NCBI GenBank assembly: GCA_015680685.1
Contig: MNCI01025366.1
Span: forward strand, 69,731-114,356
DNA length: 44,626 bases
Source: Gnetum montanum
Taxonomy: Eukaryota > Streptophyta > Gnetopsida > Gnetales > Gnetaceae
Direction of reading: 5' to 3'
A model generated the notes under the pieces. It saw nothing but the letters and a program-made list of their open reading frames with translations, made no database searches and was not told the origin of the DNA. Below, piece after piece: positions 32,904-41,504 of the stretch; the first letter of the stretch is position 1, and each line of letters starts with the position of its first letter. A program made the translations under genes and the position numbers.

Positions 32904-34804
32904 TAGACTGTCTGAAATTGTCGATGCCCAACTAGAATGAAAAAGACACTGAGAGATCCACAGATAGGCATAGAAGACCCTACCTTCACTTGAGGGTGAA
33001 TTGGAACTGACAAAGGTAGAGTACCTTGGGTGGTCCGCACATGGATCAGACAAGGATTTCCCAGAACGTATGGCGATGTGCAATACGCCGGGTTATATGT
33101 AAATGGTGTAATAAATGTAAACCAGAACGCAAACGTGCAGGAATGTAAACAAGAGGTAAACAAGAATGAACAAAAAATGTAACAAATCTTAGCCAAAAAT
33201 GTAGCAATATTATTGCATAATGAAAACTACAATGCACCGGTCTAAACACAGTTGTGGATCTGACACAAGGCAGATGAAGAGCCCCGATGGATGTGGAGGG
33301 GTGATGGTATGCTGATTTGGGCTGCAGGCATAGTGTGAAGGTTGTATGCTTAGCATGTAGGGTAAAAGTCTAGCATGTAGGATGGCTGTTCTAGACGCTC
33401 TAAGTGTGGATTGCCCAAATGTTTGTCAAGATTTTCCTAAATTTTCGAACCCGGATCTAGTCAAAAATCAAGGTTTTTATACAAGTTTGGGCATTAAACT
33501 TGGATCTGAGATGGGATGATTGGCTGTGGGATGCTAGAATTTCAGATCGGATGACATGTGGAGCATTTGACCAAGTGCAAAAGAATGAAATTTTACAAGT
33601 GTACAGCATGAACTATGCTAGCGTGTACACATTAGGCATATACACTCCACATGCTACGAGAATGAAGAATTTTTGACCAAATTTTGAATTGTAAAGCTAG
33701 TTTTGAGCATGGATCTAGATTCTTGATGCCCTAAGGATGCTTCTTGTCAATTTTGGGCTCATTTGACCTTGGCTTGATAGGGTTTTAGGAGGCTCCAAAA
33801 GTGTCCACACCGGGCGTACATGCTGGGCGTGCAGGCCAGTGTGTGGGCATGGAAACTATATTTTTGGAGCCTAATCTTGTACATTGGAGTTGGATCCTTG
33901 TTTACTGAGTGTTGGTGGTTCTCCAAGGCATCCAGGGACTCATTTTGGCTTCATTTTGACTGAGTTTTAGGCATGTTTCTAGCGTGCATGCTGTGCTACA
34001 CACGGGGCATGCACGTTGGGCATGCAGGGCCAAAAATGACCCTTCTGATGCCTAAAATTGATGTTTCTAGAGCCTGTAGACTTGTAGATTCATTGACCAT
34101 GCCTTGGGGCTTGGATCCATGTCAAAATATTGCTTGAAATTCCCAATCAACCTTGTTCAATGTGTTGCATGCTGGGCTGCACGCTGGGTGTACACGTTGG
34201 GTGTGAAGGCCAGTGTACAGGCATGAAACTGCCACTTTTCAAGGTCAAAACATGATTTTTTGGAGCCCAAGATGATTCTTGATGATTTCCCTACCTCCGG
34301 GAGTTGATTGCCTATGAAAATCATGCTCTAGGTACCTGTTTTGGTTTTCCTATGGTGGTACATGCTGGGCGTGCAGGCCGGTGTGCAGGCATGAAAACCC
34401 ATCATTTGGAGCCCAAAATTTGATTTTCAAGAGCCTAAGAGCTACTAGGGACCTTGGGGAAGTCCTGGGGAGTCCAAAACTTCAATTCTGGCCTATTTGG
34501 AGGAGTTTTCAGAGCTCAAAATTTGGTGCACGCTGGGCTACACACTAGGCATGTACGCTAGGTGTGCAGGCCAACATGTAGGGAGAAAATTTGATCGAAA
34601 CCAAGTATTTTGAGTCAAAAATTTGCAATTCTTATTGCCATATGCAAGTGTCATCTCCTGTGTGTCCCAAGGAATTCTTTTTTTCTTGATTTGACTCCAT
34701 TTAACTCCGTTCTAATGGTTCTCAAGCTTCAGTCATGCTGGGAGGCATCATGACTTGGCTTGATTTTGTCTAAAAGTGTTAACCAAATTTTTTGTGGTGT
34801 TTCA
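32904..34804 (-). repeat. LTR of element B, 5' copy (1901 bp)
   Basis: Inner end TAGACTGTCTG, outer end GTGGTGTTTCA. TATA box on the minus strand at 33474-33481. Five ~185-bp U3 units begin near 33805, 33985, 34170, 34365 and 34530, one more than in the 3' LTR. Confidence 0.93.
33474..33481 (-). promoter_or_regulatory. TATA box of LTR-B, 5' copy
   Basis: Minus strand TTGTATAAAAACC; this copy would drive the genomic transcript of element B. Confidence 0.55.
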
Positions 34805-34809
34805 GACAA
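34805..34809. repeat. Target-site duplication of element B, right copy
   Basis: GACAA, identical to 15635-15639. Confidence 0.9.
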
Positions 34810-35324
34810 TGATAAAGCCGTAGTGATCATAAAGAGAAAATTTTCATGGCCCACCATGGAGGGAGGAGCCATAACAAAGCTAGCATAACTACCTCCCTTG
34901 GAGTGGGAATCTAGGTCCTTTGGCCCATCGTGGAATGCTTCATCATGGAACACCTCGTCTCATTGTTTCATTGATGCCCTGGCCATTAACAGTTGATCCA
35001 AGATCCACTGTTGATGGTCCGTTAGGGGTATGGAAGCATTAGGCAAAGGAACAAATTCCTTCCCATTACAATACATGAACTCATATTCGTGTTTCTCTTC
35101 GAGTTTGTGTGGGTACATTGGCAAATTCGCCATAAGTTTGGCACAAAGGAAGTTGTGATGTTCTGTGCCCTGAGGGTGCCCCTCAGGCTCTTTGTTTTGA
35201 ATCTTGAGGGACCGGCGTGGCTACGCTAGACTGGTTGATGGCTCGACAATAGTAGGGGTTTCCTGCATCATTAGGGGATTTTCGAGACTAGCGGTGAAAG
35301 TAGTGGTCGTTGTCACAGCCATTC
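34810..35324 (-). pseudogene. gag: Element A gag N-terminal extension (upstream part)
   Basis: The start is ATG at 35324 (MAVTTTTTF). A six-A run at 35277-35282 shifts the frame by two bases relative to the frame that fits C (LENPLMMQ, then SLKIQ). Next come YEFMYCNGKEFVPLPNASIP, a stop, and FHDEAFHDGPKDLDSHS. The frame at 34810 runs in phase into 15639 after removal of B and one GACAA. C (37744-36866) and B have the same segment (FLYWNEREFVPNPDVAIPL in C). Function unknown; it precedes the proline-rich block. Confidence 0.8.
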
Positions 35325-35553
35325 TCTATGCAACTAGAAGGTAATGCTAACAGGGATAAAGATCATAAAGGAAAAAGTGAGGTAAAGGCAAACATGGGCT
35401 TTTTGTCCTACTAGATTCTAAAGAAATCATTGAAGCAACTGATCTGTACCACATGATCATGTAAACAACCGTGGAGGTATCACATTTACGCTAGTCGATA
35501 ATGGGTATAGACAGCTTACAGGACTACCCATGAAATGCAGATCAAAGGTTCAG
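35325..35553. other. Leader of element A
   Basis: Non-coding DNA between primer-binding site and gag ATG. Segments such as ACCCATGAAATGCAG match the leader of C (about 37930-37960). No repeats of the kind seen in B. Confidence 0.55.
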
Positions 35554-35571
35554 GCCCTCCTTCTAGTGCCA
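35554..35571 (-). promoter_or_regulatory. Primer-binding site of element A
   Basis: Minus strand TGGCACTAGAAGGAGGGC, five bases inside the 5' LTR. Confidence 0.7.
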
Positions 35572-35576
35572 AAAAA

Positions 35577-36860
35577 TGTAACGATGCAAAATGTTGGTTA
35601 CTGGAAACACCAAGATGATTTTCGTGTACACAGTTTCAACCCTGGATCCATGTGAGGGTTGTGATGGAGAAAATGAATCTGAGGTGCCCTGAATAGTCTT
35701 ATCGATCAGACAGGGACTTACTTGGTTAGTAAATTTGTTAATGATCATGTAATGAGATGGTGATTTGATGTGCAAACGTAATACCAATTGACGAGAAAAA
35801 TGAGATATACTCCAAGATCGGATCTTGAAGGCAATGAAAATGATGTAAACTATGCTAAACGACTGTAAAAATAAATGTAAACAGGATGCAATGAATTGAA
35901 TTTTAAAAATGCATGATCCCAAGATCTAGGATCTCTCTTATGAACAAATATGATGAATACAATAGGATTTGCAAGTGGACTCTGGTTTGGATGAAGTATC
36001 TGTCACCAAAAAGAAGCTATTTAGAGATTAAACAAGCAAAAGGTTAATCTACGTTGTTCACTAGCCAATCTAGGCACAAGGGAGTTAGGCTCAAAGAGAA
36101 ATGTTCGCTAACTTGTGATCTCTGGCCAAAAAGCTTCTCTCTATCACTGTTGATGCTCTTGCCAACTTTCGTTAACTACCTCAATTTTTTCCACTTCCTT
36201 TTTTTTGTTGCCAACTCTTTTTGCTTTCTTCACCAGCCAGCCAACAAACAAACTAACCAACCTTTTTTGCCAACCAACCCTTTGAGCATTGTCCGCTGGG
36301 GTATTTATAGGATTAGGGTTAGGAGAAGAATGTAGTTTAGATGATGCATGTCCTGGGCCCATAGAATGTCATTGACCTAGCGTGCTGCAGTTGAAGCTTG
36401 TGATGCTACGTTGTGCCACGCTCTAGCATAACCACCCTATGGCTATGCTGTAATACATTGGGAAGTGTATTGTGGCGTAATGACTATTACTGTTTGTATT
36501 TTTCTATCCTTGTTGTTGTAGCTATTTCAAATTTGTTTCTTATGTTATGTCGCACTATGCTGCGTAGCGTAATGCAGCGTAATACACAAAAAGTTAAGAT
36601 TTTGAAGCATGGTTAACTTGCAAAGTTGAAGTGTTGTCACCATGCATCCCTTGTTCTGTCCTATCCTCCTGAAGTCTGCTACACTGAGCTACGTAGTGTA
36701 GTGTAGGAGGCCCTCAGCTGAAAAAACAACTTGCTAAGATGTGCAACTATTTTCAGTGCTTCCATTGCTCAGATGTCTTCACGATGCACTTGTGAAAACC
36801 CTTGCCTAAACTTTGAGACTTTGCTGAATCATTGAGGTCTCAAAATTTCATAGTGTTTCA
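35577..36860 (-). repeat. LTR of element A, 5' copy (1284 bp)
   Basis: Plus strand TGTAACGATGC to GTGTTTCA. TATA box (minus strand TATAAATA) at 36302-36309 and telo-box at 36313-36320. The last ~850 bp are markedly closer to 1000-1862 than the first 250 bp are to 580-830. Confidence 0.95.
36302..36320 (-). promoter_or_regulatory. LTR-A 5' copy: TATA box and telo-box
   Basis: Same arrangement as 1305-1323; this copy would drive the genomic transcript of element A. Confidence 0.6.
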
Positions 36861-36865
36861 AGTCC
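36861..36865. repeat. Target-site duplication of element A, right copy
   Basis: AGTCC, against AGTTC at 575-579. Confidence 0.75.
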
Positions 36866-37744
36866 CACACTTGGTTGTGACACCTGCGAAACTTGGTATG
36901 CTTGTTGGTGAGGGTAATGTGACATCTGGTGGGGCTACAAAGCAGGGAGCAAAGTGGTTGGGGTCCACCACATGGTTGGGACTGGACCTACTACTAATGG
37001 TGGAATAGATGTAGACAATGAAATAGGAGCAGGGGCTCCAGGTAGCTGTGAAACAGATGCAGTGTGTATGTAGGGTAGCATAGATGTAACTAGTGCTTGG
37101 TACAAAGACGGGATAGAATGAGGAGGGAGAGTGCCTGGGTATGAAACTGAGGAAGACACATGCTAATACGCCAAAGGTGCAGGATGGCTATCCATGGTTG
37201 ATGAAAATGTAGATTGAGGTAGATTCATGGCAATCACAAAGGAAGTTGCCACAAAAAGCAAGTTTGACCTGAAGGTCGTAGTGGGAGGGATGGTCGCAGG
37301 GTAAGTCTAACCATCCCCCTCATATTGGGAGTCTAGATCTTCTTGTTCATCTTGAAACGCTTCATCATAATGGGATGTCATGTACCACTCCCTAGGCTTA
37401 CTAACTTGTAGCAGCTGATCAAAGATCCATTGATACATCTCTGTCAGGGGGATGGCAACATCAGGGTTAGGGACAAACTCCCTTTCATTCCAATAAAGGA
37501 ACTTGAAACTACATTTATGCTCACATTCTTGGAGATCCAGGGGAAAATCTGCATGGATCTTTACGTAGATAAAGTCGTAATGCTCTGCATCTTGTGTCAC
37601 AAACTCAGGTGACAAATGTCGAATCCTAAGGGACTAGCGTGGCGCTAGCACCGGGCTAGGTGGCTTCTTAGCACCCATGGTGCTTTGGGCCAAAAAAGGA
37701 GCCTCAAGGCTTGAGGTGGAAATAGTGGTTGTTGTTGGAATCAT
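36866..37744 (-). pseudogene. gag: Element C gag N-terminal extension
   Basis: The start is ATG at 37744 (MIPTTTTISTSSLEA). After a stop at 37634 the same frame continues with SPEFVTQDAEHYDFIYVKIH, FLYWNEREFVPNPDVAIPL, YQWIFDQLLQVSKPREW and an acidic DEQEDLDSQYEGDG. After a stop at 37307 comes a proline-rich block with MLPYIHTASVSQLPGAPAP. It runs in phase into 579 once element A is removed. Homologues are in A and B. It is not recognised as a known domain; a structural or regulatory gag extension is an inference. Confidence 0.82.
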
Positions 37745-37963
37745 CTTGCATGGAAAAAGGGGAGATCGCAAACTAGAAACATGAAAACCGATGGGCAATG
37801 GAAGGCTTTTCATCTTGCTGGGTTCCAAAGGAACTATCATTGCGACCAGTTTGCACCATATGATGCATAAACAACCACAAAAGGGTGACACATTTATGCT
37901 AGTGTGTGATGGGGTACAGAGAGCATGCAGGACTACCCATAGGACACGAAAAAGGCATCAAAG

Positions 37964-37981
37964 GTGCTTCTTCTAGTGCCA
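37964..37981 (-). promoter_or_regulatory. Primer-binding site of element C
   Basis: Minus strand TGGCACTAGAAGAAGCAC, five bases inside the LTR; shares TGGCACTAGAAG with A. Confidence 0.68.
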
Positions 37982-38513
37982 AAAAATGTAGCGACCGAAA
38001 ACATCGGTGGCTAGAACATCAAGAGGTTGTTGGGTGAACAATTTAACCCAAGATCCATGCAAGGGTTGTGCTAGAGAAAACAAAAGTGGGGTGCCTTGAA
38101 TGGTCTAGTCGATCAAACAGGACTTAGTTAGTGTATCTTAATCTTATGTAAACTTTTTTTTTGGAAGTGAGAGACGCAAGACAAATCGATGATCAATAAA
38201 TGCGAGGTAGCAAAAATAGTGTGAAAAAATTATTATAATAAAGAAATAGTGAAATAAATTAAAATGAGAAAATGCACTATCTCAAGGTCATAGATTTGAT
38301 TTATTTTCCTTATTTGAAGAGTGTACAACAGGGTATGCAATGCTGGAGAGACACTGCCCGAGAACTCAAAGGTAACCAGAATGCTCAAGAAAATGCCAAC
38401 TCTATTTGCCAAGAAGCCAATCAAAAAGCCAACTAGCCAACATGAAAATCTAACAAGCTAACTACTCTTTCTAATGCCAAAAAAGCCAACCCTTTGAGCA
38501 TTATTTGCTAGGG

Positions 38514-38521
38514 TATTTATA
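38514..38521 (-). promoter_or_regulatory. TATA box of LTR-C
   Basis: Minus strand CCTATAAATACCC, as in LTR-A, but without the adjacent telo-box. Confidence 0.55.
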
Positions 38522-39103
38522 GGACCAAGAGCAAGAGAGAAATGTGGTTTGGATGCCACATGTCCTGGACCCCACAAGATGCTATCATGTTCGTACCGTG
38601 CAAGTGTGCGATGCCAAATGTGAACTTTTCTACACTGTGATTATACCATCAGAACTGCATATGTTGAGATCCAATGTGCTAATAGTGCAAGAAAAATGGA
38701 GTCTATGGTCTAGGACTACGTCTCCCCTGCCCTTACAAGCAGGGTCAAGCTTAGGAACAATGTTTTGGGGGCTGGCCAAGGGGTGTGCAAGATGGAGTGA
38801 AATTGCTAATTCTACCAAGGAGATGCTAGAGTGAGAAAATTGTTGTCAACAAGTTCTAGAGCTATCTGAAGATGTCTTGCTACTTTTGTACCAGTGTTGC
38901 ACTACTCACGCTGTTGAACACATTAGCGTAGTATAAGTGGTTGCTTGCTATGCTATGTAGCTTAGCATAGCGTAGCCACTAGTATTGATTGAAATTTGCA
39001 TTGGAGCCATAGAGCATTTTTTTGCAACTTTCTTCCTTCATGCGGGAGAGCTTTTGAACTCATGGAACTCATGTCTGAAACACTTGCTTCTTTTTCATCG
39101 TTG

Positions 39104-39141
39104 CTACGCTGTGCTACGCTATGTAGTGTAGCACAGCGTAG
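39104..39141. other. Perfect 14-bp palindrome in U3 of LTR-C
   Basis: CTACGCTGTGCTAC (39104-39117) and GTAGCACAGCGTAG (39128-39141) are exact reverse complements around a 10-base loop. Confidence 0.85.
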
Positions 39142-39317
39142 TGGCCAATGTATCCTACTTCCTTGTTTAATTCACTAATTTCTAGCAAGAAACTTTGCTT
39201 AAGGCCTGAGGATAAATTGGGGTGAGACGTTTTGGAGGCCGAAGTCATGTCAAGGTGCCTTTTTCTTATTGGAATCACCTAGCAAGATGGGCATTTTTCC
39301 TTTGTTTTTTCTACACT

Positions 39318-39351
39318 GTGCTATGCTACATAGCATAGCGTAGCATAGCAC
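39318..39351. other. Perfect 12-bp palindrome in U3 of LTR-C
   Basis: GTGCTATGCTAC (39318-39329) and GTAGCATAGCAC (39340-39351) are exact reverse complements, related in sequence to the palindrome at 39104. Confidence 0.85.
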
Positions 39352-39740
39352 CTTGCGTTGACTAAATCCTACCTTGTCTTTGCAATCACTTTGTTACTTC
39401 GCACTTGGACACTTGAGCAACTATTTTTCAAGGCTTGCTATGCTGCATAGTGTAGTGTAGCAAACTTCTTCACTAGAAAACTTGCCGAACTGTTTTGCTC
39501 ATCCCAAATACTTTCAACAACTCTTAGCCTGGTTTCTGCATAAATTGTCAACTGGGTCGATTGTCCAGTTGGGTAGGCTAGAGAGTCCAGTGATCTTGTC
39601 AACCTTGGAGGTAGAAAACTTACCGGACTGGACAATGTACCCTTAGTGTGAACCATCATGATGCTACACTTGTGGAAATCCTTGCCGAAGTTCCAAAACT
39701 CTGCTAAAGCATGAGAGTCCTAAAATTTTATGGTGTTTCA

Positions 39741-41364
39741 ACAGCATAGTCTGGAAAGCTGCAAAATTTAACATTGTTACATTTTGCAAATTTAGCATTT
39801 TACACAATCCATAGAATTTTCACAAAACTTGTTCTAACTCTAGATAGTGTAGTCTAGAAAGTTGCACAATTTTTCTAACTCTGAACTACCTCAATGGAGA
39901 GTATAGTCCAAAATTTTCACAAAAAATTCTAACTCTAAGCTACCTAAGTAGAAAGTGTAGCCTAGGAAGAGGGAAAAATTTTTCTAACTCTAGGAGCACC
40001 TTGACTATGCTTTGAAATGTGGAGAGCATAGTCCTAAACTATGAAATTTTCTAACTCCTGACTACAAGCGTAGTCTCAAAAAACTAACTTTTGAGGTAGG
40101 TGCCATTTTGTCAAACACTTGATGTCAACTATGCCTCCAAGGCATGGGTAGCATAGTCCTAGCTACAGCCAGTAAGAAGCAAGGTCTTGGCTACCACCCC
40201 AATGCTCTTTGCATCTCACATCCTACCACCCCATTTCCCCTAGCACAAGATCGCTCTCACCATGCCCAACATGCCATGCACTATTGCAACACCAAGTACC
40301 ATGCCCATCATGCTTACTATGCCCTGTGCACCTTACACCCACCACGCCACCCTACATTATGCCTGCATCCTACTACATCTTACCCTATTTCTACCCCTGT
40401 GAAAGAATAGAAAACACACCTTGGTGCTACATGCCCTCGCGACTCCTACAGTCACATGGTTTTGTTGCATGGCATAATCACCCCCGCAGCCCTTATCGCA
40501 TCATGGGATGCAATCACCCCATGGCCCTTGTGGCCCCTAATGCATTTGGGCCCCTACCTAGCTCTCAATTTTTCTTTTTCTAAAAAAATAAAGAAATTTT
40601 AGAATCTCACAGTGCCTCTACCTCATGGCAAACCACCCCTAGCTACTGCCAAAGCCCTAATCCCTACTTCACCCCTACCCATGCCATGGAAAAATAAGAA
40701 ATTTTCTAAAAAATGAAAGATCACAAAACAAACCCTTGTGCACCCTAAAAAAAACCCCCCATAGCAATCCAACCCTATGCTAGCCTTATAACACCATGCA
40801 TGGCCCCTTGAGGCCATGCCATGCCACACAACAATAGCCATCCCCTCCCCTAACCTCCCCATGCATGCCCAAAACCCACATGTGCAATTGTAAAATCCTC
40901 ATTCCCTCAAATCCTCCTTACGTCCATTCATGCCCTTCTTAGCTGCAGCAACAACTACACTCCCATAGCCCAAATTCTCAAAATGACAAAAAAAACAAAG
41001 AAAAAATGACAAAGGGGAGAGCATAGTCGAGGTATCTGACAAATGCTAATGACCTTCTCACCTACACATGTGCCTATGGTAGGTAGCCTAGTGCTTGTTC
41101 CTCCTCATCCATGTTCACCATTCCTAGGTATAGGCATCCATTTTGGCATGTCACTTTGTTCCAACTATGATCTCCACTAGCAATGCACAACACCAACATC
41201 AAGACTACGCTCTGAACTTTGCATTTTGTAAGTTTGAAAATGATAACTTACCCATAGTAAAATGCACGTATATATCCTCCCAAGGTCATGGATAGGCTAG
41301 TTCGACCAGATCGTGCATGAACACTCGTATTCGTATGGTTGAGTGTAGGGGTACCTCGCCACTC
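39741..41364 (+). repeat. Probable LTR remnant or upstream DNA of element D
   Basis: No gene seen. 39800-40070 repeats TTTCTAACTCT and TAGTCTAGAAAG words at about 60-bp spacing. 40200-40900 is C-rich (CATGCC words) and produces spurious open frames. A TATATAT box at 41269-41275 and a primer-binding site at 41370 indicate that its right part is the LTR end of element D. The LTR start is not found, so element C may have inserted into it. Confidence 0.5.
41269..41275 (+). promoter_or_regulatory. Candidate TATA box of element D LTR
   Basis: CACGTATATATCC, about 95 bases before the LTR end. Confidence 0.4.
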
Positions 41365-41369
41365 ATCAT

Positions 41370-41387
41370 TGGCATCATTTCCAGGGA
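41370..41387 (+). promoter_or_regulatory. Primer-binding site of element D, tRNA-Asp type
   Basis: TGGCATCATTTCCAGGGA resembles TGGCGCCGTTGCCGGGGA, the known site complementary to plant tRNA-Asp used by Athila-type elements. Four of the five differences are C-to-T or G-to-A, as expected after methylation decay. Confidence 0.65.
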
Positions 41388-41504
41388 CGATGCTAGTTAT
41401 TTAGATTAGTTATATCATACAAGATCGCTATAACAAGTATTAACAATATATCCTTTATAAAAAAATTAAATTCAATTCAATTAAGTCACACACAGTTCAC
41501 AACA

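Larger units (their letters stand above)
15640..34804 (-). mobile_element. Element B: youngest, complete Tat-lineage Ty3/gypsy retrotransposon (19.2 kb)
   Basis: LTRs at 15640-17383 and 32904-34804 both end GTGGTGTTTCA. The outer one starts TGGACTG; the inner one starts TAGACTG after one G-to-A change. The flanks carry a perfect duplication GACAA (15635-15639, 34805-34809). The interior, read on the minus strand, has primer-binding site, leader repeats, gag-pro, antisense cassette, pol, minisatellite and polypurine tract. The first ~245 bp of the LTRs differ at about 10% of positions by eye, almost all transitions. It is inserted into the gag leader of element A in the same orientation. Confidence 0.95.
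580..36860 (-). mobile_element. Element A: Tat-lineage Ty3/gypsy retrotransposon, split by element B
   Basis: Two direct LTRs (580-1862 and 35577-36860) start TGTAACGATG and end GTGTTTCA. They enclose, on the minus strand, a primer-binding site, gag, protease, an antisense gene cassette, RT, RNase H, archaeal-type RNase H, integrase and a polypurine tract. Flanking pentamers are AGTTC (575-579) and AGTCC (36861-36865), a target duplication with one transition. Without B the element is about 17.1 kb. The first ~255 bp of the two LTRs differ at roughly 30 positions by eye, so the copy is old. All reading frames are broken. YVDD and the second RNase H domain place it in the Tat group. Confidence 0.92.
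1..39740 (-). mobile_element. Element C: outermost Tat-lineage Ty3/gypsy retrotransposon (right part only)
   Basis: The visible parts are the 5' LTR (37987-39740), the primer-binding site (37964-37981), the gag leader (36866-37744) and the gag core start (1-579). Everything between 580 and 36865 is a later insertion, element A plus one target duplication. The gag frame of 36866-37744 continues in phase into 579-1 when A is removed. Protease, RT, integrase and the 3' LTR must lie to the left of the window. C is closer to A than to B: both share a proline-rich block before gag with a TMWWTP/TTWWAP motif. The 5 bases outside the LTR are ACAGC (39741-39745); the matching duplication cannot be seen. 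Confidence 0.85.
37987..39740 (-). repeat. LTR of element C, 5' copy (1754 bp)
   Basis: Plus strand TGTAGCGACC to ATGGTGTTTCA, related to LTR-A at both ends and around the TATA box (GGGTATTTATAGGA). U3 (38540-39740) is longer than in A and holds several GCTACGC-type palindromes. The partner LTR is outside the window. Confidence 0.85.

Noticed and set aside
40144-40862. Frames of 88, 124 and 79 codons left of element D
   Set aside because: C-rich CATGCC-word sequence. The frames overlap each other and lack conserved motifs.
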